Assembly: GCF_003732545.1 (NCBI RefSeq)
Contig: NZ_AYKF01000099.1
Location: 55,484-119,483 of the forward strand
Length of the DNA stretch: 64,000 bases
Origin: Salinisphaera orenii subsp. halophila YIM 95161
GTDB taxonomy: Bacteria > Pseudomonadota > Gammaproteobacteria > Nevskiales > Salinisphaeraceae
Reading direction: 5' to 3'
In this document: piece by piece, positions 25,406 through 33,292 of the stretch
How the letters are laid out: the number at the start of each line of letters is the position of its first letter
How positions within the stretch are numbered: the first letter of the stretch is position 1
Position numbers and translations under genes: made by a program
The notes under the pieces: generated by a model
Databases searched by the model: none
What the model saw: only the letters and a program-made list of their open reading frames with translations
Told to the model about the DNA's origin: nothing

Positions 25406-26380
25406 CTACAGGGTGCCTAGTCGTCCGCCCCCTTGGCCGCTCTCGGCCCGAGCGGGGTCGTCGCTGCCACCGGCGGCCTCCCACGGCGGCACCGGGGTGA
25501 ACACATCGACCAGGAAGTCCACGAAGGCACGCACCTTGGTCGACAGATGCCGCCGGTGCGGATAGAGAATATAAAAGGCGGAATAGTCGTGGCGATAGTC
25601 CGGTAGCACGGGCACCAGTCGTCCGGCTTCGATGTCCGGTGCGACCAGCCAGGTCGACAGCCGCGCCACGCCCAGGCCGGCCAGCGCCGCGCCGTAGAGC
25701 CCATCCACCGTATTCGCTCGGAAATTACCGTGCACGCGCAGCACGCGGTGCCCCTGGTCGGCGTCCTCGAACGCCCAGTCGTTGAACTCGTCGAGCGCGG
25801 ACAGAGTAAGGCAGTTGTGCGCGCGCAGATCCTCCGGCCGCTGCGGCATGCCGTGATGCCGGATGTAACGCGGTGCCGCACAGATGATGCGTCGGTTGAC
25901 GCACAGCTTGCGCGCGACGATATCGGGATCGTCCACCTGTTCCCGCCACTGGACGGCGACATCGATGCCGTCCTCGACCAGGTCGACGTGGCGGTCCGTC
26001 AGCTCGCATTCGATCGACAGTGCTGGATGACGGCGCATGAAGGCGTCGATGCGCGGCAGGATCTCCACGCGTCCGAACGACACCGTGGCGGCAATCCGCA
26101 ACGTGCCGCGCGGCTCGGCGTTGAGCGCGGTGGTGGCCGCTTCGGCGTCGGCGATCTCGTCGAGTATCCGTATGCAGCGCTCGTGATAGGCGCGGCCGGC
26201 TTCGGTGAGCGTGACCCGACGCGTCGAGCGATAGAACAGCTGCACGCCCAGCGATTCCTCCAGTCGCGCGATCTGCTTGCTCACGGCCGACGGCGACATT
26301 TCAAGCGCCCGGGCACCGGCCGAAAAACCACGCGCCTCGACCACGCGCGCGAACACGGTCATCGCGATCAGCTTATCCAA
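25406..26380 (-). CDS. LysR-family regulator
   Basis: The 324-residue protein has the LysR winged helix (about 1-60: FARVVEARGFSAGARALEMSPSAVSKQ, LGVQLFYRSTRRVTLTEAG split over two helices) and a periplasmic-binding-type sensor domain. The start is TTG at 26380 with GGAGA eight bases upstream; an ATG six codons in is the alternative. The group with SPSAVSKQ and short wings often controls porin or oxidoreductase genes. It converges on the purine operon and is divergent from a short frame at 26507. Its target is not known. The C-terminus has a Gly/Ser tail. Confidence 0.87.
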   Translation of the reverse strand: MDKLIAMTVFARVVEARGFSAGARALEMSPSAVSKQIARLEESLGVQLFYRSTRRVTLTEAGRAYHERCIRILDEIADAEAATTALNAEPRGTLRIAATVSFGRVEILPRIDAFMRRHPALSIECELTDRHVDLVEDGIDVAVQWREQVDDPDIVARKLCVNRRIICAAPRYIRHHGMPQRPEDLRAHNCLTLSALDEFNDWAFEDADQGHRVLRVHGNFRANTVDGLYGAALAGLGVARLSTWLVAPDIEAGRLVPVLPDYRHDYSAFYILYPHRRHLSTKVRAFVDFLVDVFTPVPPWEAAGGSDDPARAESGQGGGRLGTL

Positions 26381-26506
26381 CCGATTCTCTCCGCTTGTGC
26401 CGTGCGCGCAAAAGCGCGTTTCCCGCCAGCCCGATGATGGCGCGCGCCTTTCGTCCTATCGTAACGGCGTCAGATACGTCGTTCACGATTCAAGAGGAGA
26501 CAGCGC

Positions 26507-26701
26507 ATGTTGTTCAATAACGCCTTCGACCCGGCACGGGACACGACTCGGCCGGAGCGCACACCCCCGGTCCGCGGTGTGCCGACGATATTCGATCCCG
26601 CGGGCGCGACCCGCGAGCCGTCCCGGACCGCGTCGCGCGCCGATACCGAGCTCGCACGCTTTGTCGGCCGGTACGGCCCGTTCGCGCGCTATATTCCGTA
26701 G
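26507..26701 (+). CDS. Small protein of unknown function, divergent from lysR
   Basis: The 64-residue frame has a clear GAGGAG site seven bases before the ATG and lies divergent from the LysR gene, a usual place for a LysR target. The product is polar, Arg/Pro-rich, with no signal peptide, and ends FVGRYGPFARYIP. I do not recognise it. Its 3' end faces allE, 25 bases away. The ribosome site favours a real gene; its composition leaves some doubt. Confidence 0.45.
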   Translation: MLFNNAFDPARDTTRPERTPPVRGVPTIFDPAGATREPSRTASRADTELARFVGRYGPFARYIP

Positions 26702-26726
26702 GACACGACGCATCGGCGGATGCGGC

Positions 26727-27551
26727 TCAGCGGTGGAGCGTCATGTGTCGGTTCACATCCTTGTACAGGAGATAGCGAAACGGGCCGGGGCCGCCGGCGT
26801 AGCAGGCCTGGGGGCAGAAGGCGCGTAGCCAGAGATAGTCGCCGGCCTCGACTTCCACCCAGTCCTGATTGAGGTGGTAGACGGCCTTGCCCTCCAGTAC
26901 ATAGAGGCCGTGCTCCATGACGTGCGTTTCGGCGAAGGGAATGACGCCGCCGGGCCGGAGCGTGACGATGTTCACGTGCATGTCGTGGCGCAGATCCTGG
27001 GGATCAACGAAGCGCGTGGTGGCCCAGACGCCACCGCAGTCCGGCATCTCGATGGGTTCGATATCGTTCTCGTTGGTCACGAACGCCGGCGGCGTATCGA
27101 TGCCCGGAACGGCCTCGTAGGCCTTTCGTATCCAGTGGAAGCGCACCGCCGCATCACCGCGGTTGGACGCCCGCCACGGGCTGCCCGGCGGGATGAAGGC
27201 GTAGCCGCCTGCCGCCATCGTATGCGTGCCGTCCGCCAGTTCGAGCGTGAGCGTCCCGTCGACGACGAACAGCACGGCTTCCGCCGTCGGGTCGGGCTCT
27301 GGGTGGTCGCTGCCGCCGCCGGGGGCGACCTCCATGAGGTACTGCGAGAACGTCTCGGAGAAGCCGGACATCGGCCGTGAGAGCACCCAGAGGCGGGTGT
27401 CGCGCCAGAAGGGTAGCGCGCTCGTGACGATGTCGGTGAGCACCCCGCCGGGAATGACCGCGTAGGCGGGGGTGAACACGGCTCGGTCCGTGAGCTTGTT
27501 CGTCTGCGGTGGCAGCCCACCGGGTGCGGCGTAGTAGCGGGACGTACTCAT
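26727..27551 (-). CDS. allE: (S)-Ureidoglycine aminohydrolase AllE
   Basis: The 274-residue double-cupin protein releases ammonia from S-ureidoglycine to give S-ureidoglycolate for AllA. The first cupin carries VLFVVDGTLTLEL and GGYAFIPPGSPW; the second carries the metal site in PFAETHVMEHGLYVLEG and the end QACYAGGPGPFRYLLYKDVNRH. I use the ATG at 27551; a TTG five codons upstream would also be in frame. A TTGTATCCAA box lies 32 bases upstream of the ATG, where it could overlap the promoter. It stands alone, transcribed against the small gene. Confidence 0.92.
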   Translation of the reverse strand: MSTSRYYAAPGGLPPQTNKLTDRAVFTPAYAVIPGGVLTDIVTSALPFWRDTRLWVLSRPMSGFSETFSQYLMEVAPGGGSDHPEPDPTAEAVLFVVDGTLTLELADGTHTMAAGGYAFIPPGSPWRASNRGDAAVRFHWIRKAYEAVPGIDTPPAFVTNENDIEPIEMPDCGGVWATTRFVDPQDLRHDMHVNIVTLRPGGVIPFAETHVMEHGLYVLEGKAVYHLNQDWVEVEAGDYLWLRAFCPQACYAGGPGPFRYLLYKDVNRHMTLHR

Positions 27552-27582
27552 AATCGACAAGGCCAAAGAGATCTACGCGTGA

Positions 27583-27592
27583 TTGTATCCAA
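27583..27592 (-). promoter_or_regulatory. Candidate purine-regulon operator before allE
   Basis: TTGTATCCAA here is identical, in reverse orientation, to the box before puuD at 6224-6233. It lies 32 bases upstream of the allE ATG, where a repressor or activator would act on the promoter. Confidence 0.5.
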
Positions 27593-27745
27593 TATAGGCT
27601 CCGAATGTGCCGGAAAATGGCTGTCGGGGGTGATTTTCGGATGTGGTCAGTAGCTCGCTCGATGACAACGCCCGGGGCTGTGGCCGGGAAGCGCCGCGAT
27701 CGATAGAGTGGCTGCAGTAATCAGATCGCCTGCGAGACCACGACG

Positions 27746-28225
27746 ATGGCTCTTCAATTAACGCGCTTGGCGCTGCTCGCCTTCCTCGTTCTGGGCGCGA
27801 GTGCGGCGAACGCCCAGCCGCAACGCGACCACTACGATCGCGTCGCACCGGCCGACAAGCAGTTCGCCGACGTCGTGCTGGATCTCGAACAGGCCATTGG
27901 CGACGAGAATTTCGCGATCGTCGGGCGTAACGATATCGGGGACGCCGTTCGCCGGCGCGGCCATGCCGATTTTCCGGATGCCGTGATCGTACAGTTCTGC
28001 AATCTCGAATACGCACGCCAAGTGATCGAGATCGACCCGTCGTACATGCTTTACATGCCGTGTCGCGTGGTCGCCTTCGAACAGGACGGTCGGGTTCATG
28101 CCGCGAGCCTGCTGCTGCCGACGGAAACCGAACGCGCGGCATTCAACGAGCTGGCCACAACGATCAATGCCGCTATCCGGCGTATCGTCGATTTCGCCGT
28201 TGTACCGCTCGTGCCCTCCAAGTAG
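27746..28225 (+). CDS. Exported DUF302-type protein
   Basis: The 159-residue product has a signal peptide (LALLAFLVLGASAANA) and a mature domain of the DUF302 type, with the typical stretch VIVQFCNLEYARQVIEIDPSYMLYMPCRVV split over a strand-helix-strand and two Cys. DUF302 proteins are small and of unknown function, and often appear near redox or sulfur genes. It is divergent from allE and convergent with the dehydrogenase operon. Its ribosome site is weak. Confidence 0.75.
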   Translation: MALQLTRLALLAFLVLGASAANAQPQRDHYDRVAPADKQFADVVLDLEQAIGDENFAIVGRNDIGDAVRRRGHADFPDAVIVQFCNLEYARQVIEIDPSYMLYMPCRVVAFEQDGRVHAASLLLPTETERAAFNELATTINAAIRRIVDFAVVPLVPSK

Positions 28226-28401
28226 TGTCATGCTCCGGCTGCGGTAAGCGCGATCCTATTCGACCTGCCGGCCGCATGCAGCGGGGACCGCGGGCGATGC
28301 GGCCCAGACGTGCGGGTCCGCTATCGGTCCGGTTTCGAAACATTTTCAGTCGGCACGGTTCACGATCACGGCGATAACGTCATGCAGGCTGTCGGCCGTT
28401 C

Positions 28402-28438
28402 AGTAGACCGACGTGCGTTCAGCGTGCGTCGGTCTGCT
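28402..28438. repeat. Inverted repeat at the end of the xox operon
   Basis: AGTAGACCGACG (28402-28413) pairs with CGTCGGTCTGCT (28427-28438) with one mismatch and a 13-base loop. The arm on the right encodes the last codons of the DUF2380 gene. It lies between convergent genes and could be a bidirectional terminator, but has no U run. Confidence 0.4.
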
Positions 28439-29090
28439 CGCCGGTTTGCGATGTCGCCGTCGTCTCGGCGGCGGCCCGGGCCCGCTGTCGTGAGTGATAG
28501 TTCTCGAGCAGGGCGTGCTCGACGAGATACAGGCCGGAAGCGCGCCAGGACTTGTCGGTATTGCTGCGCATGTCGACCGAGCCGCCGCCGACGGATTCAC
28601 CGGTTTCGACATCGTAGAGGGTGGCGTTGATGTTGAGAATGAGGTTGCTGACCTTCTGTACCCAGCCGGTCATCACGAGATCCGCGTCCGCCGCCTTGCC
28701 CAGATCGATCTGACAGCCGTTGCATTCGTACAGATATCGATAGGAGCTAGCAGCCTCCTTGATCTTCTCCGAGATGGAATCCGGGTCGACGAGCTCGAAC
28801 TCGTCGCGATCGCCGAGCGAGCGACGCAGAATGTCTGCGGTGCGCCGCAGGCGTGCGACGTCGGCATCGAGCGGGCCATGATTCATTTCGCCCTGGAGAC
28901 TGCTGTCGACCATGTCGAAGGGCAGGATCAGCAGTCGCTCGGGCGGCTGATCCGCGCCTTCATCACCGGACGCCGCCGAGGCGAACGGGGCGGCCATCAC
29001 TGCGACCAGAAGCAAGACGGCTGCCACGCCGTTCATGCGGTGACGGTCAGCGACGCGCCGACGGAGACGATCACTGAGCGCTGTCGTCAT
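28419..29090 (-). CDS. DUF2380-type exported protein of the alcohol dehydrogenase operon
   Basis: The 223-residue product has an N-terminal signal segment (GVAAVLLLVAVMAAPFASA) and then LLILPFDMVDSSLQGEMNHG, LGDRDEFELVDP and ADLVMTGWVQKVSNLILNINATLYDVETG. These are the marks of the DUF2380 family, repeatedly found beside methanol dehydrogenase genes. The role is unknown; the fold is expected to be periplasmic. Its start at 29090 overlaps the end of the upstream gene by 20 bases, so it is translated with it. An ATG at 29036 is possible. Confidence 0.75.
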   Translation of the reverse strand: MTTALSDRLRRRVADRHRMNGVAAVLLLVAVMAAPFASAASGDEGADQPPERLLILPFDMVDSSLQGEMNHGPLDADVARLRRTADILRRSLGDRDEFELVDPDSISEKIKEAASSYRYLYECNGCQIDLGKAADADLVMTGWVQKVSNLILNINATLYDVETGESVGGGSVDMRSNTDKSWRASGLYLVEHALLENYHSRQRARAAAETTATSQTGEQTDAR

Positions 29091-29811
29091 CCTTCTGCCC
29101 CCGGTTCTCGTCATGCGACACGGAGGCAAGCGAGAGCCGTTCCACCAGCGGCCCGCCATTCTCGGTGGGCGAGGGCATCTCGCTGCGCATCTCGAGCACG
29201 CCGCCGGGCACCGCATCGGAGAGCGTGAACACATAAAGCTTCTGGACCTGGTCGTCGAGTTGGCCACGATGTTCCTCCTCGCCGGCGAAGGGCTTGAGGC
29301 GGATGCGCTCCACGGCGATCTTCTGGCCGTCGTACTCGGCCTGTTCCTCGGTCACCTGGGCGCTGTTCTCCAGCGCCGTCTTGACCCGACGCTGCAGGTA
29401 GCGCCAGCTCCCGCCGCTGCGTTCGGCGATGGACGAGACGTCGTTCTGGAGGAACATCATGATGACGGGGTTGCCGGTTGCGGCGTCGACGTTCGGCGTA
29501 TAGCGATGGCGGTCGCCCGTCAGAAAGCTGGTTTCGACCTTCTTGCCATGCTCGTCGCCTTCAGCGACCTTCAATTCGACCTCATCAGTGAAGTCGTTTT
29601 CCGGACTGCCGGTGCGCTCGAACGTGTACTCGAGTCGCGCCGGCGTCTGCAGACCGACGAAGTGGTCCGTCATGAACAGCAGTTGGTTGGCCTTGGAGAA
29701 CTCGTCCTTGTTCGTATCCGCTGCGGCCAGCGGTGCGCCCGCCGCCAGCACGGCGGAGGCGATACACAGACACAGCAGGCGGCCGTTGCCACGCATCAGG
29801 CGTTCAATCAT
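29071..29811 (-). CDS. Exported protein of unknown function in the alcohol dehydrogenase operon
   Basis: The 246-residue product has a signal peptide (LLCLCIASAVLAAGAPLAAA) and a soluble mature part with LLFMTDHFVGLQTPARLEYTF near its start and GNPVIMMFLQNDVSSIAE in the middle. I do not recognise a named domain. The overlap of its start with xoxJ (8 bases) and of its end with the DUF2380 gene shows that it belongs to the xox operon, so a periplasmic role in assembly or electron transfer of the quinoprotein is the best guess. Confidence 0.7.
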   Translation of the reverse strand: MIERLMRGNGRLLCLCIASAVLAAGAPLAAADTNKDEFSKANQLLFMTDHFVGLQTPARLEYTFERTGSPENDFTDEVELKVAEGDEHGKKVETSFLTGDRHRYTPNVDAATGNPVIMMFLQNDVSSIAERSGGSWRYLQRRVKTALENSAQVTEEQAEYDGQKIAVERIRLKPFAGEEEHRGQLDDQVQKLYVFTLSDAVPGGVLEMRSEMPSPTENGGPLVERLSLASVSHDENRGQKDDDSAQ

Positions 29812-30718
29812 CGTCGTCCTCCATGGGTTGGCGATCCTCCTCGCGGAGCGGGACCAGCGGCACGCCGTAGTCCTCGAGGATCGAAATGATTTCTTCCCGG
29901 TTGTCGTCGATCAGGCTCTGGACCTTTTCGAGCCAGGCATCGTTGCCGTAGCGCACGCCCATGGATACGGGGAAATCGAACTGGCTGCCGTCCGCCCGGG
30001 TAAAGGGCACCACGGTGATATCGGCATCCACCTGTTTGGCGTAGTAGCCGGCAATCGGCCCCCAGATCACGGCGATGTCGATATCGTCACCGACGAGATC
30101 GTCGGTGATCATGTCGCCGGGATCGGAATCGTAGCCGCCGGACTGTGCCCGGTAACTCACGATCTGGTCGATAAAGCCGTTCTCGATAAGCCAGTTGGCG
30201 GCCGGCGAGCCGGTGAACGCGCCGATGCGCAGCGACTCGAGCTGGTCCTCGGGCAGGTCGAGAAGATCGTCCGGCGCCTCGACGGAATCGAGACCGTGAT
30301 CCTCGCGGAAGGCCATGACGTAGGTGGAACGGTAGTAGGGCCGCGTGGCCTTACCCACGTCGAAACCGCTGCCGATGCTGATGACCAGATCACAGGCGTA
30401 ACGATTCTCCTCGGAGATCCAGCGCTTGAGCGTATTGCGGCCGAAGCCCATCTGCTCGGCGGCCCAGGCATATTCGACCGGCACATCGAGCTTTTCGCCG
30501 AATAGGGCGGCGATCTTGTTCTCGAAGCCTTCGCGTTCTTCGTTCGAGAACGGCATGTTGCTGGGATCCGCACAGACCCGCAGCGTCTCGCTGGCCGGAT
30601 TCTGGGCGTCATCGTTCTGCGCGAAAGCGTGGGTGGCGACCAGGAGGCCGGCCACCCCCACGCTGGTGGCCAGTACGGCGCGTAGCCTTCGCGAGATGTT
30701 TGTCTTGGGGCGTGTCAT
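29804..30718 (-). CDS. xoxJ: XoxJ-like periplasmic binding protein
   Basis: The 304-residue product has a signal peptide and then TLRVCADPSNMPFSNEEREGFENKIA, the opening of the quinoprotein-dehydrogenase-associated substrate-binding family (MxaJ/XoxJ). The DIAVIWGPIAGYYAK motif follows. XoxJ is thought to help activate or load the XoxF apoenzyme rather than to feed a transporter, and no ABC genes are near. A GAGGAGG site precedes ATG 30718, which overlaps the upstream gene by four bases. The C-terminus ends in a run of Asp. Confidence 0.88.
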   Translation of the reverse strand: MTRPKTNISRRLRAVLATSVGVAGLLVATHAFAQNDDAQNPASETLRVCADPSNMPFSNEEREGFENKIAALFGEKLDVPVEYAWAAEQMGFGRNTLKRWISEENRYACDLVISIGSGFDVGKATRPYYRSTYVMAFREDHGLDSVEAPDDLLDLPEDQLESLRIGAFTGSPAANWLIENGFIDQIVSYRAQSGGYDSDPGDMITDDLVGDDIDIAVIWGPIAGYYAKQVDADITVVPFTRADGSQFDFPVSMGVRYGNDAWLEKVQSLIDDNREEIISILEDYGVPLVPLREEDRQPMEDDDD

Positions 30719-31602
30719 GTGTCGGTTTCCTCCTCGTGCGCGGCCTGCGCGGTCTGCGGCTGCCACGTCTTGTCGAACGTATTGTCCTTGTTGTCGTGCA
30801 CCCGGACACTAATGGGACCGGATGCGCCGCGTCGGGCATCGAATTCCAGCGCGGGGTTTTCGCTGAGCGAGAACGTCATCGAAGCGTCAAGCACCAACGC
30901 GTCGCCTTTCCGGATGGTGATGGCATCGACGAAATGGGCGGGCCAGACATGGCGTGTGAGCTGATCCATCTGCAAGCCGGTGATGTTCGGATGCCGGATC
31001 AGCAGCTGCGAGCGGGCGGCATCGCCGGCGTTCCGGCGGACCTGCCGGAGCCGCATCTCACCCATGTGCTTGAGCGCCTCCGTGGGGTCGGAGCCGATCG
31101 GTGCGGAGCAGCCGCCGGCGGCCCGCACGTAGTGCTTGACCATGTAGAGCGAGTCCTCTCCGGTATCCACGAGCACGCGCACATAGGTGTAGGTATTGAC
31201 CCGAACGCGCGTGCCGATCGTCGCGGACGCCGCGGCGGGCCCGAAACGAAATTCCGCCGACATGGGCACGGGGTTGTTATCGATCACCAGCCAGAGCCGT
31301 TCGATGGATGGCCGGTCCGTATCGGCCCGCTTGTCGGTGATGGTGATGGGCACCACCGCAGCATCCTCGGCCTGATCCGGCGCATCGAGCGCGATCACGT
31401 CGCTGCCGTCCACGATTGGACGATCGCCGAAATGCTCGTCGCGGAGCGCTTTCCAGGCGACCTCCGCGCGGTCGGTCGAACGAATATTGGATTGCGCCGT
31501 GCTCGGGCCGGCATGCAGCGTCAGGGCGGCTGCGAGACAGGTGGCCATGATGCCGATCGTCAGCATCAGCCGATTCCTTCCGTGCCGATCTCGAGAGTTC
31601 AT
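30715..31602 (-). CDS. Quinoprotein-associated SoxYZ-like carrier
   Basis: The 295-residue product has a signal peptide, a SoxY-like domain ending in AAGGCSAP (the swinging-arm Cys motif, about residue 160) and a SoxZ-like domain (LQMDQLTRHVWPAHFVDA, FSLSENPALEF). This fused SoxYZ protein belongs to the proposed quinoprotein relay system found next to PQQ dehydrogenases. The carrier would hold a substrate or intermediate on the Cys. I start at ATG 31602, which has TGGAG upstream and overlaps the previous stop (TGATG); a GTG three codons upstream is less likely. Confidence 0.87.
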   Translation of the reverse strand: MNSRDRHGRNRLMLTIGIMATCLAAALTLHAGPSTAQSNIRSTDRAEVAWKALRDEHFGDRPIVDGSDVIALDAPDQAEDAAVVPITITDKRADTDRPSIERLWLVIDNNPVPMSAEFRFGPAAASATIGTRVRVNTYTYVRVLVDTGEDSLYMVKHYVRAAGGCSAPIGSDPTEALKHMGEMRLRQVRRNAGDAARSQLLIRHPNITGLQMDQLTRHVWPAHFVDAITIRKGDALVLDASMTFSLSENPALEFDARRGASGPISVRVHDNKDNTFDKTWQPQTAQAAHEEETDT

Positions 31603-32543
31603 CACTGCCACTCCAGTTCGGTATAGGCGGCGGTCACGTTGCGCGGGTGGTACTGGTCGAACAGCCGCCAGTCGTCACGTTCCTCACGAGCCGCGTTTGC
31701 GACCGCATAGTCAATGCCGTAACCGTCGTCGATCGCTTTGCGAACATCGCGACGCAGATGACTCAGGTAGCGTTTTTCGGGGCCGAGCATCCGTTTCAGA
31801 TCGTGACCGAGCGGGCCATGGCCGGGTATTATCGTGTCGACGTTCTCGCGATCCTCGAGCGCGGCGATGACATCGAGCCAGCCGGTGAGGCTGCCGTCGA
31901 TGGACGGTACACGATCCACGAACAGCAGGTCACCGAGCCACAGCGTACCGGTCTTCGAGTCGAATACGGTCAGATCGTTGTCAGTGTGGGCACGCTGATG
32001 CGCCGTGAGGGTGAGCGTTCGGTCACCGAGCCGGATCGTTGCCTGGTCCGCAATCATTCGGTCGGGTTCGACGATCCAGCTCTCGTCCGCGTCGACGCCG
32101 ATGTGATTGGCCGCGGAATCGAGATAGGACGACGCGCGTGCGGACAGAGCCCGCCAGTAGCCCTCGGCTGCGATGAACCGCGTGTCGCCGTCGGCGAAGG
32201 CACGATTGCCGAGCACGTGATCCGGGTGCATGTGCGTGTTGATCACATAGCACACCGGGCGATTCGTCTCCCGCTCTACCGCCGCTTTGAGACGACGGCC
32301 GATCGTGGGCGTGCCGCCGGTATCGATCACGGCAACACATCGCGTGCCCACGACGAAACCGATGTTGGCGATATCGCCGCGATTGTGTCGATCCGCATCG
32401 GCCTGTGCGCCCTCATGCACGTAGACGCCGGAAGCCCGCTCGCTTACGGCGAGGGCGGCCTTGGCGCTGTCATCGGCAAAGGCCGCCGACAGCGCCACCA
32501 CAGCGCCCGAAAGCACTACGACGGCCAGTCGCCAGACCCGCAT
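31602..32543 (-). CDS. Quinoprotein relay zinc metallohydrolase (metallo-beta-lactamase fold)
   Basis: The 313-residue protein has a signal peptide (LAVVVLSGAVVALSAAFA) and the zinc motif THMHPDHVLGN (His104, His106, Asp108, His109), with later His in HQRAHTDNDL and the PGHGPLG loop. This is the SoxH/PqqB-like hydrolase that accompanies SoxYZ-like carriers beside PQQ dehydrogenases. It might release a bound group from the carrier; the actual substrate is unknown. The gap to xoxG is 6 bases. Confidence 0.87.
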   Translation of the reverse strand: MRVWRLAVVVLSGAVVALSAAFADDSAKAALAVSERASGVYVHEGAQADADRHNRGDIANIGFVVGTRCVAVIDTGGTPTIGRRLKAAVERETNRPVCYVINTHMHPDHVLGNRAFADGDTRFIAAEGYWRALSARASSYLDSAANHIGVDADESWIVEPDRMIADQATIRLGDRTLTLTAHQRAHTDNDLTVFDSKTGTLWLGDLLFVDRVPSIDGSLTGWLDVIAALEDRENVDTIIPGHGPLGHDLKRMLGPEKRYLSHLRRDVRKAIDDGYGIDYAVANAAREERDDWRLFDQYHPRNVTAAYTELEWQ

Positions 32544-32549
32544 CTCGCA

Positions 32550-33173
32550 CTAACCGTTGCCTTCCAGCGGCTCGGGACGCCCGGCCGGAAGTTCGCCGTC
32601 GGAGCGCGCGCGCAGAAATGCCCAGATCTGCTGGAGATTGTTCATCACATCCTTGTTCTCGGACCAGGCGGGCATGACGCTGTACTGGCCCGTCGTGGAA
32701 TCCATACGGGTCACGCCGCCGGCCACCGCCGCAGTGAAACGACCCTGGTTCATGTCCTTGAGGCGCTGGACGAGACTGGGCGCGAAGGTGCTGCCCTCGG
32801 CGTTCTGGCCGTGGCACTGCGAACAGTGGCTGCCGAACTTCTCGTAACCCGTCATGACATCCTCGCCGACCTTGCAGTCCCTGCCGTCGGCACATTCGAC
32901 GACATAGAGCTGGCCGTCGTCCTTTCCGGATTCGGATGCGTTGTCGGCGGATGAGTCGTCAGTCGAAGCGCTTTTCTCGTCGGAGTCCGACGACGTGCTC
33001 GTGTCCTCGCCCGAGGCATCGTCGCCCGAATCGTCTGACGGGTTGTACTCCGCACCCATGTTGCTGTAATCGTTGACGACCGGCTCGTCATCCTGTGCAA
33101 GCACGATGGTCGTGGCGAACGGCAGCGCCATTGCAAGAGCGATCGCCGCTATCGCCTGGCCATTCTTGATCAT
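32550..33173 (-). CDS. xoxG: XoxG-type c cytochrome with acidic linker
   Basis: The 207-residue product has a signal peptide and a single heme domain with CSQCH (Cys117, Cys120, His121) and two extra cysteines at 94 and 100 (VVECADGRDCKVGED). This is the four-Cys cytochrome family tied to methanol metabolism, the electron acceptor of XoxF. Residues about 35-88 are an unusually long Asp/Ser-rich linker between signal and heme domain, absent from the core family as I know it. It starts 120 bases after xoxF, beyond a strong hairpin, so its level is probably set lower than XoxF. Confidence 0.85.
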   Translation of the reverse strand: MIKNGQAIAAIALAMALPFATTIVLAQDDEPVVNDYSNMGAEYNPSDDSGDDASGEDTSTSSDSDEKSASTDDSSADNASESGKDDGQLYVVECADGRDCKVGEDVMTGYEKFGSHCSQCHGQNAEGSTFAPSLVQRLKDMNQGRFTAAVAGGVTRMDSTTGQYSVMPAWSENKDVMNNLQQIWAFLRARSDGELPAGRPEPLEGNG

Positions 33174-33215
33174 TCTCTATCTCCTCTTTGGCACGGGCCG
33201 CCTGCAGCAGCCAAT

Positions 33216-33260
33216 AAAAAGCCCGTACCCGCCGACCAGATGGTACGGCGAGTACGGGCT
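33216..33260 (-). terminator. Terminator or attenuator between xoxF and xoxG
   Basis: On the minus strand AGCCCGTAC-TCGCCG pairs with CGGCGG-GTACGGGCT around a short loop, followed at once by TTTTTATT. It starts 33 bases past the xoxF stop. The stem has 9 plus 5 pairs. Because xoxG and the rest of the operon follow without another obvious promoter, partial read-through is likely. Confidence 0.85.
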
Positions 33261-33292
33261 GGTACGACACTTAAGTCATACGACGAGGCGTC

